The notes: generated from the sequence alone by a model not told the origin. Shown: positions 55,116 through 63,810, numbered from the stretch's first letter. The stretch: 64,000 bases of DNA from Limosilactobacillus rudii (GCF_014145455.1 NZ_JACIVB010000017.1:142281-206280), one strand, 5' to 3'. Translations and numbers: made by a program.

Positions 55116-55766
55116 ATGACTGCTTTAACTGAAGAAATGTATAAAATTTTTGACCAGCCGGAATTTTCCTTTAAGAAGATTAAAGAATACTATTCGCCAG
55201 CAGAAGTCGATCAACTAAAGGCGCAGTTTAAAGCTGTGTGGCAAACGTGGAAACAAGTTAATCAAAACGTGGCTGCCCAATTACCAGCGGAGAAATTTGC
55301 TAAGGTCCACGTGGAAAGCTGGACAAATGGTTGGAACCTCCGTGACCACTATTGGGCTTCTTATCGGTTAGCACGGTTGGCGGATTATAGTCCATGTATT
55401 GGCGTCATGCTAGACCGGAAACAATTTCAGGTTTACTTGATGTTTCAGCATTACAAGAGTGATAAGCGCCAGGGAACGCCAGCAGAATACAATGAACTTC
55501 TGGAGCAAATCCCAGCATGGGCGATGAGTCGTAATTCAGATCACTGGTACTTATGGGATAAGGATGAAATGGAGTTTGCCGATCATCTGCCGTTAGCGGA
55601 TTATTTAAAAGATAATGACAAACAACAGACATTTAATAATGAGGCGAAGCAAACAAGCTTTTTACTGGGGAAATTTGCTTTTCGCGGTCATGACCAAGTA
55701 GCAGACATGGAAAAGTTTATTTTATCAGCGATGCAGGATTTGTTGCCATTGTATGAGCAGCTGTAA
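55116..55766 (+). CDS. HI_0552-like protein of unknown function
   Basis: The 216-residue soluble protein begins MTALTEEMYKIFDQPEFSFKKIKEYYSP. Similar proteins are known from Haemophilus (HI_0552) and Firmicutes and have no assigned activity. Aromatic-rich segments WTNGWNLRDHYWASYRLA and FQVYLMFQHYKSDKRQGTPAEYNELL are visible. ATG 55116 follows AGGAAG; a TTG at 55113 also exists. It is co-transcribed with the lyase upstream. I can say no more on function. Confidence 0.65.
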   Translation: MTALTEEMYKIFDQPEFSFKKIKEYYSPAEVDQLKAQFKAVWQTWKQVNQNVAAQLPAEKFAKVHVESWTNGWNLRDHYWASYRLARLADYSPCIGVMLDRKQFQVYLMFQHYKSDKRQGTPAEYNELLEQIPAWAMSRNSDHWYLWDKDEMEFADHLPLADYLKDNDKQQTFNNEAKQTSFLLGKFAFRGHDQVADMEKFILSAMQDLLPLYEQL

Positions 55767-55777
55767 TAAATTGGTTT

Positions 55778-55802
55778 GATATAATTATGCTATAATTATA
55801 TC
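55778..55802 (+). promoter_or_regulatory. Operator/promoter of the third toxin-antitoxin pair
   Basis: An 11-bp perfect inverted repeat (arms 55778-55788 and 55792-55802) contains TGATATAAT (55777-55785, an extended -10). The repeat is the likely autoregulation site. Confidence 0.7.
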
Positions 55803-55815
55803 TGAGGTGATTATA

Positions 55816-56082
55816 GTGAAATATAAAACTGTCAAAGCACGAAAACAGGGGACTTCAATCACATTGACGGTCCCTGCAGAGTTTAAAGTATGTGAAAATG
55901 CATTGTTTGAGCCCCAGTTATTAGATAATGGGGCAGTCCTATATAGCCCAGTTACAAGTGCAGCTGATATTGAGCATGATCGTAAATTAATTGAACGATC
56001 TTTTGCTGATGATGTACTTCTTACCCCAGCTGATATGAAAAAACGATTTGGAAAGTATGGTTGGGGAAAAGATGAAGATTAG
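55816..56082 (+). CDS. MazE/AbrB-like antitoxin
   Basis: A protein of 88 residues from GTG 55816, which follows GAGGTG. VKYKTVKARKQGTSITLTVPAEFKV is an AbrB/MazE strand-swapped DNA-binding fold, and the acidic C-terminal half (DIEHDRKLIERSFADDVLLTPADMK) would bind the toxin. It overlaps the toxin gene by 11 bases. Its partner is RelE/ParE-like instead of MazF. Confidence 0.75.
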   Translation: MKYKTVKARKQGTSITLTVPAEFKVCENALFEPQLLDNGAVLYSPVTSAADIEHDRKLIERSFADDVLLTPADMKKRFGKYGWGKDED

Positions 56083-56380
56083 ATATACCAGCCACTTTGC
56101 AGCTTCATTGGATAAAATTATTTTGTATTGGCAGAATCAATTAAAGCTATCGCCAGAGAAAATTAATGCATTCACGGTACATATTGAAAAGAAAATTAGG
56201 CTATTAGAGAATTTCCCAAAACTTGGACAAGATGTTACTGATTTATATCATTTTCGTAAACAAACATATCGGCTTCTAATCGGTAATAGTTATGGCATCT
56301 TTTATCGAATAGATCCAACTAATAATGTAATTATCGTTGGTGCTATTTTTGGAACAGCAGAAATGAAAATTAAATTTTGA
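56072..56380 (+). CDS. RelE/ParE-family toxin
   Basis: A 102-residue protein. MKIRYTSHFAASLDKIILYWQNQLKLSP, then RLLENFPKLGQDVTDLYHFRKQTYRLLIGNSYGIFYRID is the RelE/ParE fold, and NNVIIVGAIFGTAEM the last strands. ATG 56072 is preceded by TTGGGGA; the start at 56048 is too early. Activity (mRNA cleavage or gyrase poisoning) cannot be chosen from sequence. Confidence 0.8.
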   Translation: MKIRYTSHFAASLDKIILYWQNQLKLSPEKINAFTVHIEKKIRLLENFPKLGQDVTDLYHFRKQTYRLLIGNSYGIFYRIDPTNNVIIVGAIFGTAEMKIKF

Positions 56381-56398
56381 CTATTATCCTAAATAAAT

Positions 56399-56436
56399 AA
56401 GGTTCGTAACATTAGGTTGTTACGAGCCTTATTTTT
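56399..56436. terminator. Terminator between the toxin and TetR genes
   Basis: AAGGTTCGTAAC (56399-56410) pairs with GTTACGAGCCTT (56419-56430) with one wobble, followed by T residues; it can serve both directions. Confidence 0.85.
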
Positions 56437-57046
56437 TCGTCAAATTATTAATTATTTGCCGTTCAATTATGCTCAAATCATTGTCCGCTGCGGGGATTTG
56501 AAAGAGCTTCGTTTGAAAGATATAGATAATTACTGGCCCAATAATTGAGCGGAGGATTTGAACCGGAGTAAGGGACTGGTTAATCTCCGGGTAAGCCGCT
56601 CGTAGCTCAGCAATTTGGTGTAACGTTCCCTTATTCCCATTAAAGAATTCAGTATAATATTGATTAGCTAACTTATTAGTAAGAATCTCTTGCATTAGTA
56701 ACCGGATAAAATCGAAGTTAGTATCGATAAAATGAATCCGGTCAGTCACAATAAAGTGGATCAATTCGGTCAAATCTGCTGAGTAGTCGATGTCTGAAAA
56801 GAAATTATCTTTAATCTCAAGGAGAATTGGCTGTAAAAGTTTTGCTAATAAGTCATCTTTAGAATTGAAATATTTATAAATAGTACCTTCGCTAACCCCT
56901 GCCTGCTTAGCAATTTTAGCGGTGGTAGTAGCGTGAAAACCATTGTTAGCAAAAAGAGTTAAGGCGGTTTGTAAAACTTTCTTTTTGCCAGCGGGCATTT
57001 TAGCATTTTCTAATTGTTCACGATAGTTGGTTAGGACCTGCGACAT
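56429..57046 (-). CDS. TetR-family repressor
   Basis: A 205-residue TetR protein. KKVLQTALTLFANNGFHATTTAKIAKQAGVSEGTIYKYFNSKDDLLAKL is the helix-turn-helix. The C-terminal ligand domain is typical of drug-responsive members. It is the third gene of the ABC-2 exporter operon, and its likely operators (AGTGAGTG repeats at 58938 and 58972) lie in front of that operon. It probably represses itself and the transporter. Confidence 0.92.
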   Translation of the reverse strand: MSQVLTNYREQLENAKMPAGKKKVLQTALTLFANNGFHATTTAKIAKQAGVSEGTIYKYFNSKDDLLAKLLQPILLEIKDNFFSDIDYSADLTELIHFIVTDRIHFIDTNFDFIRLLMQEILTNKLANQYYTEFFNGNKGTLHQIAELRAAYPEINQSLTPVQILRSIIGPVIIYIFQTKLFQIPAADNDLSIIERQIINNLTKK

Positions 57047-57075
57047 AATGAATAGCTCCTCATCATTTTTTTCTA

Positions 57076-58194
57076 TTATACTTTGCGGTAACGTTTAAGG
57101 CCAATAATATTGAGCCAGAGAAGAATAAGAAGAAAGATTAAGAGTGCTAAAATATCGGTTCCCAGGCTAGTTAGCCCCTTTCCGTACATAATGATTTGAG
57201 TCAAAGCGTCGCCGGTATAAGTTAATGGCAAAATTTTACCGATATATTGCACCCATGAGGCCATTGAATCTAATGGGATAATTCCAGAGAAAAAGATTTG
57301 TGGCACAACTACTAATGGAATAAACTGCATCATTTGGAATTCGGAATTGGCCAGGGTAGACATTAAAATCCCGAAAGCCAAGGCAACAAAAGCAAGCAAA
57401 ACGCTGATGATAATGATATTGATAATGCTTCCGACAACTTCAATCTTTAGTAACCAAACAGTTGTCAGGACAATAACCGTAGATTGGAGAATAGAGATGA
57501 TTCCATAACTAAGCATGTAGCCAAAGACAATTTCGCTTCTTCTAACGGGGGTCGCTAACAAACGATCAAATGTTCCGGACGTTCGTTCTTTTAGGAGCGC
57601 CATTCCAGAAATCAAGAAGACAAAGAAGAAGACGAAAAAGCCCATCAAAATTGGCACGATTTTAGTAAAGAAGCTAGTGTCTGCATTGCCATATTGGTAA
57701 TGGTTACTAATTGACGGTGCTTTAGTATTCTCCTGAGTGATACTAATATTCGGGTTAGTTGACTTAACCATCGATTGTAGCCGTTGAATACCGGTTGATA
57801 AAGTAGTGATTGTTTGGCCGGTAATTGCTGCTTTAAGGGCTTGCTTAGTAAGGGTTGTTTTCGTTGAATCAGTATTAGCATAGGTTACGTTAAAGTGATT
57901 CTTTGCTTGATTATAATTAATGATTGCATCAACTTTATTTTTCTTTAATTTGTTTTTTGCCTGTCGATTTGAATTAACTGCCTTAACTGATACGCCATCT
58001 ACTTTTTTTAAGTTTTGTTGGATTGTTTGGCTAACATTAACTGTCGCAATTTCAACTTTTGGATCTGAATTAGCAGAAAACATGACGTTCATTAACCACA
58101 ATATTAAAATTGGAGCGAGAAACATTAATGCTAATGCTCGTTTGTCGCGGAGAAGCTCTATTAGTGTTCGTTTAGTAATTGCTAATGTTCGCAT
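57076..58194 (-). CDS. ABC-2 type exporter permease
   Basis: A 372-residue permease of the ABC-2 (DrrB/YhfP-like) type. One N-terminal membrane segment (LALMFLAPILILWLMNVMF, about 23-41), a large extracytoplasmic loop of about 130 residues rich in Lys and Thr, then five membrane segments from about residue 180 (ILMGFFVFFFVFLISGMALL, with the loop motif KERTSGTFDRLLATPVRRSEI that joins the NBD). Starts one base after the ATPase gene. It likely exports a drug or lipid-like compound. Confidence 0.9.
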   Translation of the reverse strand: MRTLAITKRTLIELLRDKRALALMFLAPILILWLMNVMFSANSDPKVEIATVNVSQTIQQNLKKVDGVSVKAVNSNRQAKNKLKKNKVDAIINYNQAKNHFNVTYANTDSTKTTLTKQALKAAITGQTITTLSTGIQRLQSMVKSTNPNISITQENTKAPSISNHYQYGNADTSFFTKIVPILMGFFVFFFVFLISGMALLKERTSGTFDRLLATPVRRSEIVFGYMLSYGIISILQSTVIVLTTVWLLKIEVVGSIINIIIISVLLAFVALAFGILMSTLANSEFQMMQFIPLVVVPQIFFSGIIPLDSMASWVQYIGKILPLTYTGDALTQIIMYGKGLTSLGTDILALLIFLLILLWLNIIGLKRYRKV

Positions 58195-58195
58195 G

Positions 58196-58918
58196 TTAAT
58201 CTTCCTCCTTTTCCGCTTTTAAGAAAACATCTTCAATTGTCGGCACACCATATTGTTTTTCTAGTTCTTGCGGTGAGGCAAAGGCAATTACATCACCATG
58301 TAGAAGGAGAGCAACGCGGTCTGTTAGTTCAGTCTCATCCATAACGTGAGTGGTGATTAAAATGCCTTGTCCTTGATTACGCAGGTTAATTAATTCGTGC
58401 CAGATTTGTCGCCGAAGTGCTGGATCAATTCCAACAGTTGGCTCATCAAGGATTAATAATTCAGGATGACCAAGGAGGGCGATTGCCAACGATAGGCGCC
58501 GCTTCATTCCGCCAGAATAATTGCTGACTCGTTGATTAAGAGAGCTAGTTAAATTAACGACAGAGCTAACATGGGTGATTTCTTTTTGTAATTGCTTGCT
58601 AGTTACCCCTTTCATTTCACCAAAGAATTTCAGATTCTCTTTAGCGTTTAAACTCTCATAGAGTGCATCAGATTGTGCCATATAGCCGATATTTCCAAGT
58701 ACTTTTCTATTGGGCATTTGTTTTCCAAGAACCAATGCTGTTCCTTGGTTAGCTTTTTCCATTCCTAACATTGTCTTGATTGTGGTAGTTTTTCCAGATC
58801 CTGATGGTCCAATTAGACCAACGATTTCACCACGGTTAACAGTCAGGCTAATATCATGGAGAATAGTCCGATTGCCAAATTTTTTATTGAGATGAGTAAG
58901 TTCGATTAATCGTTGCAT
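58196..58918 (-). CDS. ABC transporter ATP-binding protein
   Basis: A 240-residue NBD. Walker A GPSGSGKTTT (about residue 36-45), Q-loop MAQSDALYES, signature NYSGGMKRRLSLA, Walker B LLILDEPTVGID, and H-loop ITTHVMDETEL. It partners with the permease at 57076. Family inference: export by an ABC-2 system like DrrAB. First gene of the operon, driven by the promoter at 58967. Confidence 0.94.
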   Translation of the reverse strand: MQRLIELTHLNKKFGNRTILHDISLTVNRGEIVGLIGPSGSGKTTTIKTMLGMEKANQGTALVLGKQMPNRKVLGNIGYMAQSDALYESLNAKENLKFFGEMKGVTSKQLQKEITHVSSVVNLTSSLNQRVSNYSGGMKRRLSLAIALLGHPELLILDEPTVGIDPALRRQIWHELINLRNQGQGILITTHVMDETELTDRVALLLHGDVIAFASPQELEKQYGVPTIEDVFLKAEKEED

Positions 58919-58937
58919 AATTCCGCCTTATTCCTTT

Positions 58938-58989
58938 AGTGAGTGAACACTCACTTTTTGTTTTTGATTATAGTGAGTGTTTACTCACT
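58938..58989. promoter_or_regulatory. Two TetR-type operators before the ABC exporter operon
   Basis: AGTGAGTG-AA-CACTCACT (58938-58955) and AGTGAGTG-TT-TACTCACT (58972-58989) are near-identical 18-bp dyads, centres 34 bases apart. The second lies exactly in the promoter spacer; the first covers the transcription start region. Confidence 0.85.
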
Positions 58990-58995
58990 TGTCAA
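58967..58995 (-). promoter_or_regulatory. Consensus promoter of the ABC exporter operon
   Basis: On the minus strand TTGACA (58995-58990), 17 bases, TATAAT (58972-58967): a perfect match to the primary sigma consensus. The upstream operator dyad occupies the spacer. Confidence 0.9.
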
Positions 58996-59040
58996 CAACG
59001 AAAATTTATTATGTGGCTATTTCTGGGAAAAATTAGTCAC

Positions 59041-59087
59041 AGCCAAAAAAATGATCAAAATCGACTGCTAATCGGTTTTGATCATTT
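59041..59087 (-). terminator. Terminator of the LysR gene at 59116
   Basis: AAATGATCAAAA (59049-59060) pairs with TTTTGATCATTT (59076-59087); on the minus strand a seven-U run follows. Confidence 0.85.
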
Positions 59088-59115
59088 CAAATCGTAATAA
59101 GATAGGGAATACAGG

Positions 59116-59991
59116 CTAATCTAACGATGCAATTAACCGTTGGATAAACAGTTTTGCAACCTTTGATTGGGGAAGGTTCTTTTTCCAAATAACATTCGTT
59201 GATTCAGTTAATGCAGGGGCAAATGGGCGGAAAGTAAGGTCATTATTATTAGAATTATTAATTAATTTATCAAAGGCTACCATATAAGCACTACCTTGAC
59301 TGACCATTAACTGGGCATTAAAGACAAGAGTATAAGTACCGATAATATTCATTTTCTCGCCCAAATTTCCCCACCAATCTTGGAAGCGGTGTTCTTCAAG
59401 TGCCTGTTCAGAAATAAGTAAGGGAAGTTCTAGGAGATCATGTGCAGTAATCATTTTCTTTTTTGTTAATGGGTCATCTTTTTTGAGGACTAACCCCCAT
59501 TGGTCAATTTCGGGTAATTGAACGTGGTGATAATTATTAAGGTCACGATTAGCCATTAAAACGGCAAAATCGATGGTCCCATGTTTTAAGGCTGTTTCCA
59601 TTTCATCAGCATTACCACTGACAAAGCGAATCTTAACATCTGGATAGTCCTTAATTATTCCGCTAAGAATAGCAGTTATTCGCTTCATACTAAGACTTTC
59701 GCCGGCACCAATTGAAATTGTTCCTGTTATAACTTGGTCTTTTTGAATATTGGCTGCAGTTTGGTCAGCTAATTGGATGATTTCTTTGGCCCGAGCCTGC
59801 AGGAATTCTCCCTCCTCAGTCAGCGTAATTTGGCGGTGACCCCGAATGAATAACTGGGTACCTAATTCGGCTTCGAGGTCGGCTAACTGTTTCGAAAGGG
59901 TTGGTTGAGATACTAATAGTTCATGAGCGGCTCTAGTAATATTTTTATATTGGGCAACAGCGAGAAAATAACGTAATACGCGAAGTTCCAT
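59116..59991 (-). CDS. LysR-family regulator, divergent from the PTS gene
   Basis: MELRVLRYFLAVAQYKNITRAAHELLVSQPTLSKQLADLEAELG is the LysR winged helix; the 291-residue length is usual. It is divergent from the PTS EIIC gene (111-base gap), which suggests it controls that operon. The effector domain has KMNIIGTYTLVFNAQLMVSQGSAYM near the end. Inducer unknown. Confidence 0.92.
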   Translation of the reverse strand: MELRVLRYFLAVAQYKNITRAAHELLVSQPTLSKQLADLEAELGTQLFIRGHRQITLTEEGEFLQARAKEIIQLADQTAANIQKDQVITGTISIGAGESLSMKRITAILSGIIKDYPDVKIRFVSGNADEMETALKHGTIDFAVLMANRDLNNYHHVQLPEIDQWGLVLKKDDPLTKKKMITAHDLLELPLLISEQALEEHRFQDWWGNLGEKMNIIGTYTLVFNAQLMVSQGSAYMVAFDKLINNSNNNDLTFRPFAPALTESTNVIWKKNLPQSKVAKLFIQRLIASLD

Positions 59992-60102
59992 GATAAATTT
60001 TCTCCTTAAATAGTTAAAAACGATAATAGTTAATAAATTATAACTATTTTACACCCATGTTTTCGTTGAATATACTTAAATCAAATAGGAGGAGTTAAGA
60101 TA

Positions 60103-61344
60103 ATGGAACGGTTAATTAATTTTTTAGTTAAACTATATAAAAGTAAACTAGCTTACATTTTGCGACATACATTACGTGCAATGTTCCCTTTGATCCTGGT
60201 TGGTAGTTTTGCAGCGGTTTTGCGCTTTTCTTTTTTTTCGACTTCTGGCTATGTATCAACGATAATCGACCTTAATCGATGGTTGCCTTTTTATCGACAA
60301 TTTGGTCAAATTACCAAAATTATTTTTGAGTGTACGATCAATGTTATTGCTGTCTATGCAGCGTTCTTTAGCACACACTATACGGTAAGCGCCTATCAAA
60401 AAAATATCCCGGGGGCAGGGGCCGTTGGGTTATTTGCCTATTTAATTATTGCTTACCAGGCGACCAGCCAGGATAGTTTGGCTTTCAATAACTATTTGTT
60501 ATCACAGGGAATGCTAATAGCAATTATTGTTGGTTATCTTTGTGGTCGTTTGTTAGTTTTGTTCGCCAAAAGTAAAGAAATACAACTAAATCAAATTATA
60601 AAACCCGTTGTTATTATTAGCATTATAGCGGTAATAGTGAACATGACATTAGGATTATTTGTTCGTTTATCTTTACCTACTTATGTCGCTAGTTTCATTA
60701 CTATTAATTCCAGTGTAAAGGCTTTTTGGTACGTAATTGGTCTTGGAACATTAACTGATGTTATGGCAATATTTGCAATTGGGGGTCCCTTTATCAATAG
60801 TCCATCATTTACTGATGCACCATCCTGGGCTAACTTAATGCATGCTTTACGAACCGGATCAGTTTGGAATGCCCCTTTTAAGTATACTGATACAACGATT
60901 TTTCATAGTTTTGCAAATTTTGGAGGAAGCGGGTGCGTCCTTGCGTTAATTATTGCAATATTGATCGTTTCACGTGAAACTCGTTATCGTAGTATTTCTA
61001 AGTGGTCGTTATTTCCAGCAATCTTCAATGACCACTACCCAATGATGTTAGGAATACCGATTTTGTATAACCCGATTTTCTTTATTCCGTTTGTGGTTGC
61101 TCCGTTGGTTAATATGCTCATTTCAGGGGCATTGTTGAGCTTAAATTGGATTCCAGCAGCGGTGTACCCTGTCCCTGCTGGAACGCCCGCACCATTAATT
61201 GCGCTGGTCGGGACAAATGGTAATTGGGGATCATTTATTCTTTCGACATGTTTAATTATTATCGACGTGTTAATTTATATTCCGTTTGTGCGAGTTGCAG
61301 AAGAGATTGCTAAAAAAGTAGGTGTGGTGGACAATGACGACTAA
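60103..61344 (+). CDS. PTS EIIC component, cellobiose/lactose type
   Basis: A 413-residue membrane protein with about ten helices. Family signatures are the helical start, ILVGSFAAVLRFSF, and GGPFINSPSFTDAPSWANLMHALRTGSVWNAPFKYTDTTIFHSFANFGGSGCVLALI, plus FNDHYPMMLGIPILYNPIFFIPFVVAPLVNMLIS with the active His/Glu-region replaced partly (the usual GEPI... reads HYPMMLGIPI). No EIIA or EIIB is nearby, so it would depend on other PTS proteins, or be a carrier without PTS. It overlaps the next gene by 11 bases. Confidence 0.85.
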   Translation: MERLINFLVKLYKSKLAYILRHTLRAMFPLILVGSFAAVLRFSFFSTSGYVSTIIDLNRWLPFYRQFGQITKIIFECTINVIAVYAAFFSTHYTVSAYQKNIPGAGAVGLFAYLIIAYQATSQDSLAFNNYLLSQGMLIAIIVGYLCGRLLVLFAKSKEIQLNQIIKPVVIISIIAVIVNMTLGLFVRLSLPTYVASFITINSSVKAFWYVIGLGTLTDVMAIFAIGGPFINSPSFTDAPSWANLMHALRTGSVWNAPFKYTDTTIFHSFANFGGSGCVLALIIAILIVSRETRYRSISKWSLFPAIFNDHYPMMLGIPILYNPIFFIPFVVAPLVNMLISGALLSLNWIPAAVYPVPAGTPAPLIALVGTNGNWGSFILSTCLIIIDVLIYIPFVRVAEEIAKKVGVVDNDD

Positions 61345-62212
61345 AAAGAAAACATTGTTGTTAAGTGCTCTTTCAGTATTAATACTTGTTGTCCTAATCA
61401 TTTTGTCATTATCGTGGTCACATAGAAACGTTAATGATTTAACTAAGTGGCATAACGCGAAAATGTCACCAGTGATTATGATTCCCGGGAGTTCTGCTTC
61501 CGTCAATCGCTTTGATCGCTTGGTCGATGAACTTAATCGTAATCGTAAAGATCCACATAGCCTATTAAAGGTTAAAGTGATGGAAGATGGTAAGTTGCAG
61601 TATTCTGGCAAAATTAGGCCTGATGATACTGAACCAATTATCGTTGTTGGCTTTGAGAATAATCATGATGGTTACAACAATATTCAAAAGCAAGCACGAT
61701 GGTTTAATATTGCATTTCGTTCGTTATCCCAACAATATAATTTTAATAACTTTAAGGCGATTGGTCATTCCAATGGCGGGTTGATTTATACTTATTTTTT
61801 AGAGCATTATTATTCCCGCTACCAACGAACAGAACGATTGAAGCGATTAATGATGATTGGGTCACCATATAATTTCAATGAAAAGTCAATGAAACATCAG
61901 ACCAAGATGCTATCAGATTTCATTAAGTACCGGAAAAATCTTCCCAAGAATATCAGTGTTTACTTAGTTGCGGGGACGCAAACCTATACTTCAGATGGAT
62001 TAGTACCAGTAAACAGTGTCTTAGTTGGCAGGTATATTTATCAAAATCAAGTTAAACACTTTACAACAATTATGGTTTCGGGTCAGAATGCTCAACACTC
62101 TGATTTACCACAAAATGGCCAGATTGTTGACTTAATTAATCGTTATATTTTGGATCATAAACAAAAGATTCGTCGTCAGCAAAATACACCTTATATTAAT
62201 GGACAAAATTAG
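61334..62212 (+). CDS. Membrane-anchored alpha/beta hydrolase (DUF915-like cell-surface hydrolase)
   Basis: A 292-residue protein. An N-terminal membrane anchor LLLSALSVLILVVLIILSLSW (about 8-28) is followed by an alpha/beta hydrolase with nucleophile elbow GHSNGG (Ser), near residue 150, and a catalytic His in NAQHSDLP at the end. DUF915 proteins are lactobacillus surface hydrolases of unknown substrate. ATG 61334 overlaps EIIC by 11 bases and follows GGTGG. It is co-transcribed with the PTS gene. Confidence 0.85.
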   Translation: MTTKKKTLLLSALSVLILVVLIILSLSWSHRNVNDLTKWHNAKMSPVIMIPGSSASVNRFDRLVDELNRNRKDPHSLLKVKVMEDGKLQYSGKIRPDDTEPIIVVGFENNHDGYNNIQKQARWFNIAFRSLSQQYNFNNFKAIGHSNGGLIYTYFLEHYYSRYQRTERLKRLMMIGSPYNFNEKSMKHQTKMLSDFIKYRKNLPKNISVYLVAGTQTYTSDGLVPVNSVLVGRYIYQNQVKHFTTIMVSGQNAQHSDLPQNGQIVDLINRYILDHKQKIRRQQNTPYINGQN

Positions 62213-62219
62213 TAGAGAG

Positions 62220-62252
62220 TAATCACCAGTATTTATTGGTGGTTATTTTTTA
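62220..62252 (+). terminator. Terminator after the surface hydrolase
   Basis: TAATCACCA (62220-62228) pairs with TGGTGGTTA (62237-62245) with one wobble, followed by TTTTTT. Confidence 0.75.
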
Positions 62253-62360
62253 ATTATAATCATAACTAAAAACTATTATTAAAGATATACTATAAGTATT
62301 TTACATCAATAAAAGAAGCCAATATAATAAAAACAGTTAAAGAACGGAGGTGAGTAATAA

Positions 62361-62843
62361 TTGTTAAACAAAGTAAAAGTTAATCAGCAGTTGTTTGAAC
62401 AAAATCAGCGTCTATTGCAGCATCTCAACACATCCTGTTTGAATAAGCGACAGGTCAAGCAGCTACTAAGTGAGATTTTGGGTTATCAATTAGATGATAG
62501 TAATCAATTTCTATTACCGTTTTATAGTGACTATGGTCGAAACATTAAACTTGGTAAAAATATCTCAATTAGCTGTAATGTTATGATGGCGGATAGGGCT
62601 GGAATAAAAATTGGTGACAATGTTGAAATCGGAGCGGGTACTTCATTATTGACCGTTGATGGTAATCGACAAGGACTGATAGTCATTGATTCAGGTGTGA
62701 AGATTGGTGGAAATGTAATTGTTTTGCCCAATGTTCATATTGGGGCTCATGCAGTAATCAGCGCTGGGGCAATTGTTGCTCACGATGTTCAGGTAGAAGA
62801 AAAAAACTATGAGGAGGAATCACCATGCAAGAATTACATTTAA
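62361..62843 (+). CDS. Shortened sugar O-acetyltransferase (hexapeptide repeat)
   Basis: A 160-residue protein from TTG 62361 with an AGGAGG-like site. The maltose O-acetyltransferase plan is present (NIKLGKNISISCNVMMADRAGIKIGDNVEIGAGTSLL, then VKIGGNVIVLPNVHIGAHAVISAGAIVAHDV). Instead of the normal tail VPA-VVAGNPAK it ends in a read-through VQVEEKNYEEESPCKNYI that overlaps the next gene by 19 bases. Its catalytic His region, usually followed by HP, reads TVDGNRQG; so activity is doubtful. Possibly a decayed copy. Confidence 0.65.
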   Translation: MLNKVKVNQQLFEQNQRLLQHLNTSCLNKRQVKQLLSEILGYQLDDSNQFLLPFYSDYGRNIKLGKNISISCNVMMADRAGIKIGDNVEIGAGTSLLTVDGNRQGLIVIDSGVKIGGNVIVLPNVHIGAHAVISAGAIVAHDVQVEEKNYEEESPCKNYI

Positions 62844-63802
62844 CCCAAGAATGGGACAAAGTTTTCCCAAAGAGTGACAAGGTTGACCATAAGAAAGTAA
62901 CTTTTACCAACCATTTTGGCATTACCTTAGCAGCTGACCAATATACACCCAAAGATTACGACGGCAAGCTGCCCGCCTTAGCAGTTGCCGGACCATTTGG
63001 GGCAGTCAAGGAACAATCAAGTGGGCTTTACGCTCAAACAATGGCGGAAAAAGGGTATTTAACAATTGCCTTTGATCCTTCATTCACTGGCGAAAGCGGT
63101 GGCGATGTTCGGGATGTTTTCTCATTAGACATTAATACTGAAGACTACCAAGCCGCCGTTGATTATTTGAGTAACTTAGATAATGTTGATCCAGCTCGTA
63201 TCGGGATTATTGGTATTTGCGGCTGGGGTGGTATTTCATTAAATGCCGCTGCCATGGATCCGCGAATTAAGGCCACTGCAGCAGTAACCATGTATGATAT
63301 GCCACGAGTAGGCGCTTGGGGCTACTTTGATAAGGGAACTGCTGATGATCGTTACCAAAGTAAAAAACAAATTGCTGAACAACGAACAAAAGAATATGGC
63401 AATAAGGACTTGGCTAAGGCTGGCGGTTGTTACGACTATCCGGCACCAGATGATCAGCCAGATTTTGTAAAACAATATAGTGCTTACTATAAGACCAAGC
63501 GTGGTTACCATAAGCGTTCAGTAAACTCAAATGATGGTTGGGTTTTGCAAAGTCAAACAGGGTGGATGAATTCTAAGATCTTAGTTCATCCAGAAGATCT
63601 TAAAAATGCTGTCTTGATTGTGCATGGTGAAAAGGCTCATTCCCGTTATATGGGTGAGGATACCTTTAAGAAATTAACGGGCGATAATAAAGAACTTTTG
63701 ATTGTGCCAGGCGCCACCCACACCGATTTGTATGATGGTGGCGACCATGACTATATTCCGTTTGATAAGATTGATGATTTCTTTAAGAAGAATTTAGACT
63801 AA
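62825..63802 (+). CDS. Alpha/beta hydrolase, dienelactone-hydrolase-like (Cys nucleophile)
   Basis: A 325-residue alpha/beta hydrolase. The nucleophile elbow is GICGWGG near residue 136, so the catalytic residue is Cys as in dienelactone hydrolases. ILVHPEDLKNAVLIVHGEKAHSRYM holds the acid region, and GATHTDLYDGG the His. Similar to YcjY-like enzymes. The ATG at 62825 follows GAGGAGG, which lies inside the acetyltransferase end. Substrate unknown. Confidence 0.88.
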   Translation: MQELHLTQEWDKVFPKSDKVDHKKVTFTNHFGITLAADQYTPKDYDGKLPALAVAGPFGAVKEQSSGLYAQTMAEKGYLTIAFDPSFTGESGGDVRDVFSLDINTEDYQAAVDYLSNLDNVDPARIGIIGICGWGGISLNAAAMDPRIKATAAVTMYDMPRVGAWGYFDKGTADDRYQSKKQIAEQRTKEYGNKDLAKAGGCYDYPAPDDQPDFVKQYSAYYKTKRGYHKRSVNSNDGWVLQSQTGWMNSKILVHPEDLKNAVLIVHGEKAHSRYMGEDTFKKLTGDNKELLIVPGATHTDLYDGGDHDYIPFDKIDDFFKKNLD

Positions 63803-63810
63803 GAATGGGC

